Below, piece by piece: positions 44,541 to 53,269 of a DNA stretch of 64,000 bases. Every line of letters starts with the position of its first letter. The stretch's first letter is position 1. The notes under the pieces were generated by a model. The model did not search any database, was not told the DNA's origin, and saw only the letters and a program-made list of their open reading frames with translations. This DNA comes from Streptococcus merionis DSM 19192 (lineage in GTDB: Bacteria; Bacillota; Bacilli; Lactobacillales; Streptococcaceae). A program made the translations under genes and the position numbers. The stretch is from assembly GCF_000380085.1 (NCBI RefSeq), contig NZ_KB904556.1, positions 1 to 64,000 on the forward strand. Reading direction: 5' to 3'.

Positions 44541-45953
44541 ATGGAAAAGTTTTTTAAATTAAAGGAGCACAATACGACAATTCGTACAGAGATCCTTGCA
44601 GGTTTTACGACCTTCTTTGCGATGTCTTATATTCTCTTTGTCAACCCAGCTATGTTAGCTCAGACTGGCATGCCGATTCAGGGGGTGTTTCTTTCGACCA
44701 TCATCGGTTCGGTCGTTGGAACCTTGATCATGGCCCTTTATGCCAATGTGCCTTATGCCCAAGCACCAGGTATGGGAATGAACGCCTTTTTTACCTACAC
44801 GGTTGTTTTTGGGTTGGGCTATACTTGGCAAGAAGCCCTAGCCATGGTTTTCCTTTGTGGATGTATTTCGATTATCGTAACTTTGACCAAGCTGCGTCAT
44901 GCGATCATCGTATCAATTCCAGAAAACCTAAAGCATGCTATTGGTGGTGGTATCGGGATTTTCTTGACTTATCTCGGTCTTAAAAATGCTGGTTTGCTTA
45001 ATTTCACCCTTAATCCAGGTAGCTACGCTGTTTTAGGTGAAGGAGCTCAAGAAGGGGCAGCGACCATTGTCGGTGATGCGTCAGCTGTTCCAGCACTGGT
45101 TTCTTTTGACAATATCAATGTTATTGTAGCTTTGATCGGTATCGTGATTACGGCAGTGCTTCTTGTGAAAAATGTCAAGGGTGGCGTGATGGTCGCGATG
45201 TTCTTGACAACGGTCGTTGCTCTTGTTTTTGGTGTTGTAAGCATTTCAAATATTGACTTTGCGGCTAATAATATCGTAACGGCCTTTAAGGATTTAGGTG
45301 TTGTTTTCGGTGCGGCCTTCACAGGTCTTGGAACGCTTTTTGCGGATTCTAGTCGTATTACCGAAGTGATTATGACTGTCTTTGCCTTTGCTCTGACAGA
45401 TATGTTTGACACTATCGGAACTCTCATCGGGACAAGCCAGAAGACGGGCATTTTTGACACAACGAGTGAAAATGCAACAGATCTAGATCCTAAGTTGAAA
45501 AAGGCTCTCTATGCAGACGTCTTTGGTTCAACGGCGGGTGCGATTGCAGGGACATCAAATGTGACGACTTACGTTGAATCTGCAGCAGGTATCGGTGTTG
45601 GTGGTCGTACTGGTTTGACATCCTTGGTTGTTGCAGGCCTCTTTCTGCTTTCAAGCTTCTTTAGTCCGCTCTTGTCTATCATTCCAACGCAGGCGACAGC
45701 TGCTGTTTTGATCATGGTGGGGATCATGATGATTTCAAGTCTGAAGGCTGTTGATTGGGACGATATGTCCGAAGCGATTCCTGCTTTCTTTGCCTCCATC
45801 TTTATGGGCTTTGGCTACAGCATTACAAATGGTATTGCCTTTGGTTTTCTTTTCTACACGCTTGGTAAGGTGGTTCAAGGCCGTGCCAAAGAGATTCATC
45901 CTGTCACTTGGGTCTTGAATGTTCTCTTTATCATTCATTTCCTTTTGGCTTAA
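44541..45953 (+). CDS. NCS2-family guanine/hypoxanthine permease
   Basis: A 470-residue transporter of the AzgA/PbuG-like branch: TEILAGFTTFFAMSYILFVN, PYAQAPGMGMNAFFTYTVVF, FALTDMFDTIGTLIGTSQ and GTSNVTTYVESAAGIGVGGR. About 12-14 membrane segments. It imports purine bases with protons. Ribosome site AAAGGAGATTCTTTTCGCT. It is a single-gene unit under its own promoter. Confidence 0.94.
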   Translation: MEKFFKLKEHNTTIRTEILAGFTTFFAMSYILFVNPAMLAQTGMPIQGVFLSTIIGSVVGTLIMALYANVPYAQAPGMGMNAFFTYTVVFGLGYTWQEALAMVFLCGCISIIVTLTKLRHAIIVSIPENLKHAIGGGIGIFLTYLGLKNAGLLNFTLNPGSYAVLGEGAQEGAATIVGDASAVPALVSFDNINVIVALIGIVITAVLLVKNVKGGVMVAMFLTTVVALVFGVVSISNIDFAANNIVTAFKDLGVVFGAAFTGLGTLFADSSRITEVIMTVFAFALTDMFDTIGTLIGTSQKTGIFDTTSENATDLDPKLKKALYADVFGSTAGAIAGTSNVTTYVESAAGIGVGGRTGLTSLVVAGLFLLSSFFSPLLSIIPTQATAAVLIMVGIMMISSLKAVDWDDMSEAIPAFFASIFMGFGYSITNGIAFGFLFYTLGKVVQGRAKEIHPVTWVLNVLFIIHFLLA

Positions 45954-46173
45954 TGAAAACCTGTAATCCTCTGATTTAGGAGGTCACTTGTCAATCATCA
46001 GGGCGGTTTTTTGAAAGAATACTGGTCGTATGTTGAAAAAATAAACGATAGTAGCAAAAAAACTAACCTTGACGAAAAGCATTGAGCAGTGAGGACATTT
46101 ATAAATCTCTGCTTGTGCCCTACTTAATAATAGTTTGTCATATGGATGATATTATTTGAAAAATAAAAATCGT
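45954..46173. other. Gap with a dispersed repeat copy
   Basis: No gene seen between the permease and the strong terminator. A copy of the dispersed repeat (AACTAACCTTGACGAAAAGC) lies at 46055-46093. Confidence 0.4.
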
Positions 46174-46236
46174 AAAAAAAAACGAACGATACGCATCTCT
46201 TGGACTTGTCAAGAAATGCTATCATTCGTTTTTTTT
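46174..46236. terminator. Strong bidirectional terminator
   Basis: AACGAACGAT (46181-46190) pairs with ATCATTCGTT (46221-46230) with one mismatch, within A and T runs on both sides; inner arms CTTG/CAAG add to the stem. The same arms occur in the terminator at 53203-53259. Confidence 0.85.
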
Positions 46237-46474
46237 GTTAGACTTATTTGGAAACTGAAAGATGTTTCTGAAGCCAGATTTCTCCACTGTCTAAGAGAGT
46301 TGACTGTAACAGCAATTTAAAAACTTACAAATGTCTTTTTGGTGAGTTTCCGAACAAGCCTATTAGATTTTTAGGGTGGAGCTTTTTAGACTGAATATAA
46401 CTAACGAGATTTTTTATATCTGTGTTACATTTAGGTAACAGGTCTGATGGCTGATGACAGCGAAGGTTAGATTC
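46237..46474. other. Gap before tsaE
   Basis: No gene seen. The stretch TTTAAAAACTTACAAATGTC then GAGTTTCCGAACAAGCCTATTAG resembles pieces near 290-310 and 16137-16180 and may be another decayed repeat. Confidence 0.35.
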
Positions 46475-46483
46475 TGGTATAAT
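46475..46483 (+). promoter_or_regulatory. Extended -10 promoter of tsaE
   Basis: TGG followed by TATAAT at 46478-46483, only 6 bases before the ATG at 46490. Transcription would start at the start codon. Confidence 0.7.
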
Positions 46484-46489
46484 AGAGCC

Positions 46490-46930
46490 ATGTATTTTCA
46501 AAATGAAGAAGATTTGATGGCCTATGGCAAAAATTTTGGAGGGCATCTACAAGCTCAGGATGTGATTGTCCTAACGGGAGATTTGGGGGCTGGAAAGACG
46601 ACTTTTACCAAAGGACTTGCTCAAGGACTAGGCATTGTTCAGATGATTAAGAGCCCGACCTATACCATTGTGCGTGAATATGAAGGGCGTTTACCGCTTT
46701 ATCACTTGGATGTGTATCGTATCGGTGATGATCCAGATTCGATTGATTTGGATGATTTTCTCTTTGGCGATGGGGTGACAGTGATTGAGTGGGGGCGACT
46801 TCTTGGAGAGCATTTGCCTGAGGATTACTTGGAAGTGTCCCTCAAACATTCTGGGCAAGGCCGGGAGATCAGCTTGTCTGCTCATGGTGAAAGGGCTACG
46901 ACATTGATGGAGGTTGTCCAGCATGGCTAG
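46490..46930 (+). CDS. tsaE: tRNA threonylcarbamoyladenosine biosynthesis ATPase TsaE
   Basis: A 146-residue P-loop ATPase with Walker A GDLGAGKTTFTKGLAQ and the family motif SPTYTIVREYEG, then YHLDVYRI. TsaE drives turnover of the TsaBD complex in t6A synthesis. The start at 46490 (MYFQNEEDLMAYG) is the family's usual beginning; an earlier in-frame ATG lies upstream of the -10 box and would not be transcribed from it. No ribosome site, so leaderless translation is likely. It overlaps the GNAT gene. Confidence 0.93.
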   Translation: MYFQNEEDLMAYGKNFGGHLQAQDVIVLTGDLGAGKTTFTKGLAQGLGIVQMIKSPTYTIVREYEGRLPLYHLDVYRIGDDPDSIDLDDFLFGDGVTVIEWGRLLGEHLPEDYLEVSLKHSGQGREISLSAHGERATTLMEVVQHG

Positions 46931-47456
46931 GCAAGAAATTGTGTTTAAGGAAGCTGAGCTAGACGATGCCGCTGGGCTGGCAGATTTTCTTGAGCAGGTA
47001 GTGACGGAGTCAGACTTTTTGAGTCAAGACGATGACAGTCCCAATATGACTGTCGAAGAAACCGCATGTTTTATCCAGAATCATCTGGAGAGCCCAAATC
47101 AGGTATGCTTACTTGCGAAATGTGATGCTCGTGTGATTGGTGTTTTGAACATCGAAGCAGCTTCGCATGTCCGTGTCAACCATATTGGTGATATTTTTAT
47201 CGCAGTGGCCAAGGAGTTTTGGGGGCATGGCTTGGGGCAAATTCTGTTGGAAGAAGCGATTGATTGGGCGGAACACTCAGGCATCATTAGGCGCTTGGAG
47301 TTGACCGTACAAGCACGGAATGAGCGAGCAGTCCATATTTACGAAAAATTTGGTTTTGAAATAGAAGGCACCAAGCGACGTGGTGCCAAAACAAAGAATG
47401 GAGACTTTCTAGACGTTTACCTGATGGCAAAATTGATAGAAAATGTGACAGAATGA
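46923..47456 (+). CDS. GNAT family N-acetyltransferase
   Basis: A 177-residue acetyltransferase. The acetyl-CoA loop is in KEFWGHGLGQILLEEAI and the C-terminal motif in LTVQARNERAVHIYEKFGFE. It resembles RimL/SpeG-type enzymes; the substrate is unknown. ATG at 46923 with ATGGAGGTTGTCCAGC upstream, overlapping tsaE by 8 bases. The trio tsaE-GNAT-LCP is a conserved streptococcal arrangement. Confidence 0.88.
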   Translation: MARQEIVFKEAELDDAAGLADFLEQVVTESDFLSQDDDSPNMTVEETACFIQNHLESPNQVCLLAKCDARVIGVLNIEAASHVRVNHIGDIFIAVAKEFWGHGLGQILLEEAIDWAEHSGIIRRLELTVQARNERAVHIYEKFGFEIEGTKRRGAKTKNGDFLDVYLMAKLIENVTE

Positions 47457-48628
47457 CAATTGGTAAAAAAATAGCAGCTATGTTGACTGCGATTATATTA
47501 ACAACTCTCGGTGCTTTCACCCTGTACTTTTTCACGATCTACAACGCAACAGCTAGCGAGTTGTCTAAAACCTACACCCCTTTTTCCAAAAAATCGAATG
47601 AGGTGATCGAGGCAACGGAGCCTTTAACCATCTTGTTTATGGGGGTGGATACGGGGACAGGCTCTCGTGAAGACGATTGGGCTGGAAATAGTGATTCCAT
47701 GATTTTAGTCACGGTCAATCCCGATACCAAAACCACGACCATGATGAGTTTGGAGCGGGATATTCTGGTTGATATCTCGAAGAAAAATGGTGCACCTTCA
47801 GGCACTCAAGCTAAGCTTAATGCGGCCTATGCAGAGGGTGGCGCCCAGTCTGCCATTGCGACGATTGAAGATATGATGAATATCCAGATTGACCGCTATG
47901 CCATGATTAACATGCAGGGCTTGATTGATCTGGTTGATGCTGTTGGTGGCATTACGGTCAATAACACCTTTGATTTTGATATTTCGATTGAGGAACAAGA
48001 GCCTGAGTACACGGCTACTATCCCACCGGGTGTTCAAAAAGTCAATGGGGAACAGGCCTTGGTTTACGCTCGCATGCGCTATCAAGATCCTGAGGGTGAC
48101 TATGGTCGCCAAAAGCGTCAGCGTGAGGTGATTCAGCTGATTGTAGCGAAGCTGCTCAGCATGAACAGTGTGAGTTCGTACAATCGAATCCTCAAAGCGG
48201 TCTCTGGAAATGTGCAGACAGACGTTGAAATTACCACAGAGACCATTCCACAATTGCTTGGTTACCGTGATGCTCTGAAAAATATTAAAACCTATCAGTT
48301 AGCCGGTTTGGACGCGACGATTGATGGCGTGAGTTATCAGATTGTCGCGACGGATCACATGCTTGAGATGCAAAATATTTTGCAAACGTCTCTAGGGAGA
48401 CAAGCTTATACAAATGTTGTGACAACGGCTGTTCTTTACGAAACCCTCTACGGCGCTGGTGCAGAGACACCAGACTATACTGGAAATGAGGGGACTTCAT
48501 CCTATTACAATGGTACGCAAGGGAGTGCAGAGACACCTGCGGTCGCAACGAATCAAGCACCTGCTTATGATCAGTCTCATACAGCAGTAGAAAGTCCTGA
48601 ACAGGCTGGGAATGTGGGAGCAGAGTAG
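47453..48628 (+). CDS. LytR-CpsA-Psr family protein
   Basis: A 391-residue LCP protein: short cytoplasmic end, one membrane helix (about residues 8-28) and an extracellular LCP domain with TILFMGVDTGTGSRE, NSDSMILVTVNPDTKTTTMM, SLERDILVDI and VYARMRYQDPEGDYGRQKRQ, which supply the phosphate-binding arginines and metal ligands. LCP enzymes attach undecaprenyl-linked wall polymers to peptidoglycan. A Tyr/Thr/Ala-rich tail of about 60 residues follows. Its ATGA overlaps the GNAT stop. Confidence 0.93.
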   Translation: MTIGKKIAAMLTAIILTTLGAFTLYFFTIYNATASELSKTYTPFSKKSNEVIEATEPLTILFMGVDTGTGSREDDWAGNSDSMILVTVNPDTKTTTMMSLERDILVDISKKNGAPSGTQAKLNAAYAEGGAQSAIATIEDMMNIQIDRYAMINMQGLIDLVDAVGGITVNNTFDFDISIEEQEPEYTATIPPGVQKVNGEQALVYARMRYQDPEGDYGRQKRQREVIQLIVAKLLSMNSVSSYNRILKAVSGNVQTDVEITTETIPQLLGYRDALKNIKTYQLAGLDATIDGVSYQIVATDHMLEMQNILQTSLGRQAYTNVVTTAVLYETLYGAGAETPDYTGNEGTSSYYNGTQGSAETPAVATNQAPAYDQSHTAVESPEQAGNVGAE

Positions 48629-48710
48629 GTGATGATTAGGAGGGAGAGTCAGACAAGAGCAAATATCTATCCATGATTGACTGATTTTTCTCATTCTCTG
48701 AAACTCTGAA

Positions 48711-48767
48711 AAAAGGCATCCCTACCAAATCTAAGGTAATAGATTTGATGAAGGGATGCCTTGTTTG
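48711..48767. terminator. Bidirectional terminator between convergent genes
   Basis: AAGGCATCCCT (48713-48723) pairs with AGGGATGCCTT (48752-48762); inner arms AAATCTA / TAGATTT extend it. It separates the LCP gene from the convergent small membrane protein gene. Confidence 0.85.
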
Positions 48768-48806
48768 ATCTAGTGGAGTGTCGCGAGTATCACATTTTCA
48801 GTGACT

Positions 48807-49100
48807 TTATTTGGTGGAGGTGTCTTCTTTATGGAGAAGTGGCATCTGTTTGGTTCGAATGTCAACTTCATGTTTGAAGGTTTCGGCCTTTTTATTCAAA
48901 TCCTGTACGATTCCTGTAACAACAGGAAGTTGATTTTGGATAATGGTCATCTGTTTGAGAATATCCTTGACTTGAGCGGTGGCTTCATCTGTCAATTCTT
49001 TGGTTTCCACCGCTTCTTGTTGGATGACTTTACGGTTTTTAACTAAGTTATAGGAAATATAGGCAGCTGTTCCTGCCCAAAGAAGTCGTCTTAAACTCAT
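48807..49100 (-). CDS. Small membrane-anchored coiled-coil protein
   Basis: A 97-residue protein, not named. The first 20 residues (SLRRLLWAGTAAYISYNLV) could be a membrane segment, and residues about 27-80 are polar with a heptad-like pattern, consistent with a coiled coil. Proteins of this shape occur after the HIT gene in other streptococci, as I recall. TTGGAGGCTTAATC ribosome site. It starts 2 bases after the HIT stop, so the two share a transcript. Function unknown. Confidence 0.8.
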   Translation of the reverse strand: MSLRRLLWAGTAAYISYNLVKNRKVIQQEAVETKELTDEATAQVKDILKQMTIIQNQLPVVTGIVQDLNKKAETFKHEVDIRTKQMPLLHKEDTSTK

Positions 49101-49102
49101 GA

Positions 49103-49516
49103 TTAAGCCTCCAAGTAAAGTTCTTGAGCCAGTTTTCCGAGTTTTTCAAAATCTGGCTCGTGGGTATCAAAGCGAATGTCTAATCCATCTGTCTCTTCTA
49201 GTCGAGGCAGGAGATGGATGTGGCTATGAAAGACAGTCTGTCCGGCTATTTCGCCATTATTGTTGACAATATTGAGCCCCTTAGCCCCTAGTTTTTCTTT
49301 GAGTTGACGAGCAATCTTAGGCACGCGAGCAAAAACTGAACTGGCCACTTCACTGTCCATATCAAAGATATCTGCGACATGGCTTTTTGGAATGACGAGG
49401 GTATGGCCAGGAGTGACCTGGGTAATGTCTAGGAAAGCTAGGACTTGATCATCTTCGTAAATCTTGGAAGATGGAATCTCGCCCGCAACAATTTTACAAA
49501 AGATACAGTCAGTCAT
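49103..49516 (-). CDS. HIT family nucleotide hydrolase
   Basis: A 137-residue histidine-triad protein with the active site HSHIHLLPR (His97, His99, His101) and the N-terminal zinc cysteines CIFCKI. These enzymes hydrolyse nucleotide phosphoramidates or AMP-linked compounds. It is divergent from ecsA; the two -10 boxes almost touch. Confidence 0.93.
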   Translation of the reverse strand: MTDCIFCKIVAGEIPSSKIYEDDQVLAFLDITQVTPGHTLVIPKSHVADIFDMDSEVASSVFARVPKIARQLKEKLGAKGLNIVNNNGEIAGQTVFHSHIHLLPRLEETDGLDIRFDTHEPDFEKLGKLAQELYLEA

Positions 49517-49539
49517 GGTTTTACCTCTCTTTGGCTTTC

Positions 49540-49559
49540 TGTTATAATAAATTATATCA
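49540..49559. promoter_or_regulatory. Back-to-back extended -10 promoters of ecsA and the HIT gene
   Basis: On the plus strand TGT-TATAAT (49543-49548) faces ecsA; on the minus strand TGA-TATAAT (49551-49556) faces the HIT gene. Only two bases separate the hexamers, so polymerase bound at one should exclude the other. Confidence 0.75.
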
Positions 49560-49577
49560 AAAATTTCGGAGAAATAG

Positions 49578-50303
49578 ATGCTAAAACTTGAAAAGGTGAC
49601 AGGTGGCTATGCCAATATCCCTGTCCTCAAAAACATTTCCTTTACCATTAATGACGGCGAATTAGTCGGCTTAATCGGTCTTAATGGTGCAGGTAAATCT
49701 ACTACCATCAACGAAATCATCGGACTCTTGACTCCCTATCAAGGTCAAATCACGATTGATGGGCTAAGCCTTGCCCAAAATCCTGAAGATTATCGTAAAA
49801 AAATTGGCTTTATTCCAGAAACACCGAGTCTCTATGAGGAGTTGACGCTTCGTGAGCATATTGAGCTGATGGCATTGGCTTACGGTATATCAACGGAAGT
49901 GGTTATGGAGAGGGCTCAGCGTTTGCTACAGATTTTTCGATTGCAGGACCGTTTGGATTGGTTTCCGGTGAATTTTTCAAAAGGGATGAAGCAGAAGGTC
50001 ATGATTATCTGTGCCTTTATCGTCACTCCAAGTCTTCTGATTGTCGATGAACCATTTTTGGGACTTGACCCTGTGGCTATTCAGGATTTGACGGATCTCT
50101 TAGCTGAGGAAAAAACCAAAGGGACTTCAATACTGATGTCTACTCACGTGTTGGACTCGGCTGAGAAGATGTGTGACCGCTTTGTGATTTTACATCATGG
50201 TGAGATTAAGGCGGAGGGAAATCTGGAAGAGCTGCGTCAGGCTTTTGCTATGCCAGAAGCTAGTCTCAATGCCATCTATCTGCGTTTGACGGAGGAGGCC
50301 TAA
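49578..50303 (+). CDS. ecsA: ABC transporter ATP-binding protein EcsA
   Basis: A 241-residue ABC ATPase: Walker A GLNGAGKSTT, signature region NFSKGMKQKVMI, Walker B LLIVDEPFLGLDP. EcsAB affects intramembrane proteolysis, secretion and competence in Bacillus; the substrate is not settled. TTCGGAGAAATAG ribosome site. It overlaps ecsB by one base (TAATG). Confidence 0.93.
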   Translation: MLKLEKVTGGYANIPVLKNISFTINDGELVGLIGLNGAGKSTTINEIIGLLTPYQGQITIDGLSLAQNPEDYRKKIGFIPETPSLYEELTLREHIELMALAYGISTEVVMERAQRLLQIFRLQDRLDWFPVNFSKGMKQKVMIICAFIVTPSLLIVDEPFLGLDPVAIQDLTDLLAEEKTKGTSILMSTHVLDSAEKMCDRFVILHHGEIKAEGNLEELRQAFAMPEASLNAIYLRLTEEA

Positions 50304-51340
50304 TGAACGCCTTATTTGCGAAACGGCGCCAGCTTTTCAAAAGCCAGTGCGCCAAGTACCTCAAATATGTCTTTAACGATCACTTTGTTCTCTTTTTGAT
50401 GCTAGGCGTAGGCTTTCTCATGGTTCAATATAGCCAGCTCATCCAGAATCCACCGGTGCAAAGGACTCTCTTACAGATGGTTCTGGTCGGAGTTCTTCTA
50501 GCTGTTAGCTTTATGGGGAATTTTAATGCTTACCTGGAGGAGGCAGATCAACATTTCTTGCTGACTAAGGAAAAAGATGTCATCAAGGAGGTCCAAGAGG
50601 CTAAGAATCGCGCTTTGCTCACCTGGAGTGTGCTTCAGCTCTTCCTTTTAGCGTTTTTTTATCCTTTAGCTAGGGTTTTGGGGTGGCCTCTGATGATTTA
50701 TCTTGGTTTAGGCCTTGTTTCTTTAGGGCTAAAGTGGGGCATGTTTGAGTGGCAAGTCAATCGTCTCTTGAAGACATCAGGACTTGATTGGCGCTCTGTA
50801 ATTGACCATGACCGTCATCAAAGGCAGTCTGTCCTCAAATTTTTCTCTCTCTTTACCCAAGTCAAGGGGATTTCTCAGGGTGTCAAGCGGCGGGCTTATC
50901 TGGATCGTTTTTTGACCTTGTTTCCACAGGGGACTTGGCAGCATCTTTTTGCTCGTGCCTTCTTGCGCTCAGGGGATTATCTGACCCTCAGTTTGCGTTT
51001 AGTGATTCTGAGTATCTTGTCTGTGGTTTTTGTCAATCAGGACTTGGTGGCAACGGTTTTGGTTTTACTGTTCAATTATCTTTTGCTCTTTCAGTTGTTG
51101 GCGCTTTATGGTCACTACGATTATCAGTACCTGACCCGTCTATTTCCATTGCCATTAGTCGAGAAAAAGAAGAGCCTAAAAGTCTTTTTGAACAGATTTT
51201 TCCTGTTTTTGCTGGTCCTTCAAGTGGTTTTAGCGACTATTTTTTTCCAAGATAAGGTTTATTTGCTGGGCTTGGTTGGTGTTCAATTGGTCTTTAACTT
51301 GATTTATTTGCCTTATAAAATAGAGAAATTGATTGACTAA
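50303..51340 (+). CDS. ecsB: ABC transporter permease EcsB
   Basis: A 345-residue membrane protein with about six to eight hydrophobic segments, including LFLMLGVGFLMVQYS and RFFLFLLVLQVVLATIFF, and the family feature YLEEADQHFLLTKEKDV. It is the partner of EcsA. GGAGGAGG lies just before the start. It precedes ccrZ and trmB, a conserved streptococcal order. Confidence 0.92.
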   Translation: MNALFAKRRQLFKSQCAKYLKYVFNDHFVLFLMLGVGFLMVQYSQLIQNPPVQRTLLQMVLVGVLLAVSFMGNFNAYLEEADQHFLLTKEKDVIKEVQEAKNRALLTWSVLQLFLLAFFYPLARVLGWPLMIYLGLGLVSLGLKWGMFEWQVNRLLKTSGLDWRSVIDHDRHQRQSVLKFFSLFTQVKGISQGVKRRAYLDRFLTLFPQGTWQHLFARAFLRSGDYLTLSLRLVILSILSVVFVNQDLVATVLVLLFNYLLLFQLLALYGHYDYQYLTRLFPLPLVEKKKSLKVFLNRFFLFLLVLQVVLATIFFQDKVYLLGLVGVQLVFNLIYLPYKIEKLID

Positions 51341-51387
51341 GCTGGTCAAAACAAGTAAAATGGTAAAGAATGTCTAAGGAGAAAGAG

Positions 51388-52185
51388 ATGCAAAATACAG
51401 ATGATGGCTTGATGCTGTCGCCGATTCCAGGCTTCAGTGGACAAGCTTACAAGGGGACTTATCCTGACGGGACAGAAGTCTTCATTAAGATGAATACGAC
51501 ACCGCTTTTGGCATCATTGGCCAAGGAACAAATTGCACCGAAGTTGCTCTGGTCTAAGCGCACTCAGACAGGATCAATGATGAGTGCCCAGGAATGGCTG
51601 AATGGCAAGGTGCTTGAAAAAGAAGAGATGGAGAGCAAGCAGATTATTGGGATATTGACCCGTCTGCATCGCTCAAAACTTTTGGTGAATCAACTCTTGC
51701 AGCTTGGTTACACTATTGAGCGTCCAGCAGATTTGGTTCGCAGATGGCAGTCTGACTCGGTCAATCAAGTGCGTGAGAATACCTACCTGCAATCTATTGC
51801 TCAGGAGCTGTTGCAGAATCAACCGAAGTTCAATGAGGATCATGCTACTATTGTCCATGGAGACATTCACCATACCAATTGGTTGGCAACGTCATCTGGT
51901 ATGATTTACCTGACTGACTGGGATACGGTGCATTTGACGGATCGTATGTTTGATGTGGCTCATATGCTTAGTCATTATATTCCACGTCACCACTGGAAGG
52001 AGTGGTTGACCTTCTATGGTTATAAGTATAATTCTTTAGTGCTGAGCAAGGTCGAGTGGTATGGACAGCTGTCCTACCTCTACCAGATCAATAAGTGCTT
52101 TGAAACCCACAATATCGAAAATGTCAATAAGGAAGTTTATGCCCTGCGCCATTTCCGTGAGTTGAGAGGAAAGTATGAGAGTTAG
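51388..52185 (+). CDS. ccrZ: Cell cycle regulator CcrZ (aminoglycoside phosphotransferase fold)
   Basis: A 265-residue kinase-like protein: [32 protein letters not shown], the catalytic loop [12 protein letters not shown] and the metal site [20 protein letters not shown]. These match pneumococcal CcrZ, which controls DnaA-dependent replication start and interacts with FtsZ; the Bacillus homologue is YtmP. The start at 51388 has AAGGAGAAAGAG directly upstream; an ATG 18 bases earlier lacks one. It overlaps trmB by 11 bases. Confidence 0.92.
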   Translation: MQNTDDGLMLSPIPGFSGQAYKGTYPDGTEVFIKMNTTPLLASLAKEQIAPKLLWSKRTQTGSMMSAQEWLNGKVLEKEEMESKQIIGILTRLHRSKLLVNQLLQLGYTIERPADLVRRWQSDSVNQVRENTYLQSIAQELLQNQPKFNEDHATIVHGDIHHTNWLATSSGMIYLTDWDTVHLTDRMFDVAHMLSHYIPRHHWKEWLTFYGYKYNSLVLSKVEWYGQLSYLYQINKCFETHNIENVNKEVYALRHFRELRGKYES

Positions 52186-52813
52186 AAAACGCAAGGGCGC
52201 AGAAAGCATGCTGGAGAATAATCCTCAGTATGTGATTTTAGACCCAGAAAACTATAAGGGCAAGTGGCATGAGGTTTTTGGCAACGACAAGCCCATCCAC
52301 ATTGAGGTCGGCTCTGGTAAAGGGCGTTTTGTGACAGGCATGGCAGCAGCTAATCCAGACATCAATTATATTGGCATTGATATTCAACTTTCTGTTTTGA
52401 GCTACGCCTTGGATCGCGTGCTAGCGCAAAGACTGCCTAATGTTAAATTGCTGCGCGTGGACGGATCAAGCCTGACGAACTACTTTGCAGAGGCAGAGAT
52501 TGACCGTCTTTACCTTAATTTCTCAGATCCATGGCCCAAGAAAAAACATGCTAAGCGTCGCTTGACTTACAAGACCTTCCTTGAAACCTATCAGCAAATC
52601 CTGCCCGAAAAAGGAGAGCTACATTTCAAGACCGACAACCGTGGCCTTTTTGAATACAGTCTAGCAAGCTTTTCGCAGTATGGCATGATTTTAGAGCAGG
52701 TCTGGCTAGACCTGCATGATTCTGATTATGAAGGCAATGTCATGACTGAGTATGAGGAAAAATTTTCCCAAAAAGGACAACCGATTTATCGAGTGGAAGC
52801 CAGATTTGTTTAG
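52175..52813 (+). CDS. trmB: tRNA (guanine-N7-)-methyltransferase
   Basis: A 212-residue methyltransferase that makes m7G46 in tRNA. SAM motif [15 protein letters not shown], then [16 protein letters not shown], the catalytic [19 protein letters not shown] and the C-terminal [23 protein letters not shown] ribosome site. It ends the ecsAB-ccrZ-trmB group; a long repeat element follows. Confidence 0.96.
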   Translation: MRVRKRKGAESMLENNPQYVILDPENYKGKWHEVFGNDKPIHIEVGSGKGRFVTGMAAANPDINYIGIDIQLSVLSYALDRVLAQRLPNVKLLRVDGSSLTNYFAEAEIDRLYLNFSDPWPKKKHAKRRLTYKTFLETYQQILPEKGELHFKTDNRGLFEYSLASFSQYGMILEQVWLDLHDSDYEGNVMTEYEEKFSQKGQPIYRVEARFV

Positions 52814-52930
52814 ACAGTCATGCAGAAATGCTGCAAGGCCAGTCAAGCGTGCGCTTCTTCAACCAAGGCCTGCTTAAAAGAAAACTATCTAAGAAATTAG
52901 CGCCTTTAAAGCGCTGATAAGATGGGAGAG

Positions 52931-53179
52931 TGGGACAAAAATCGGTAATTTCTCAGAAATTCGATTTTGTCGTCCCACCTCCGCACAGTTGAGTAGGGTT
53001 CTAAAAGTTGATTTATCAACGTATTAGAGCCCACTCAGCAGTGGCTCATTGGCGCTAAAGCGCCTAATGACCTGTGCAGGGGTAAGACTAAGTTGGCATA
53101 GCCAACAAGTCTTACTCCCAACCACTGCGTCTTGTTAGTAAATCTAAAAATACAGGAGGTTGGAGCTACTTTTGTCCCA
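52931..53179 (+). repeat. Long hairpin-rich intergenic element, copy A
   Basis: The element is bounded by 10-bp inverted ends, TGGGACAAAA and TTTTGTCCCA. Inside are four more hairpins: GTGGGAC...GTCCCAC (52930-52978), GTTGATTTATCAAC, ATTGGCGC-TAAA-GCGCCTAAT and GTAAGACT...AGTCTTAC. Bases 53037-53117 match the reverse complement of 31703-31783. This is a folded, non-coding mobile-like element of a kind seen in several streptococci. Confidence 0.75.
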
Positions 53180-53202
53180 GCCTCGTCAAAATCTAATAAA
53201 CC

Positions 53203-53259
53203 AAAAACGAATGATCACAATTCTTTGTAATACAAAGGTTACCTATCATTCGTTTTTTT
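53203..53259. terminator. Bidirectional terminator after the rhamnose regulator
   Basis: AAAAACGAATGAT (53203-53215) pairs perfectly with ATCATTCGTTTTT (53245-53257), and inner arms CTTTGTA/TACAAAG add to it. It serves the minus-strand AraC gene. Confidence 0.88.
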
Positions 53260-53269
53260 GTTTGCTGGT

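Noticed and set aside
45047..45460. 137-codon antisense frame in the purine permease
   Set aside because: Composition is that of an antisense shadow of a membrane protein gene; no start signal.
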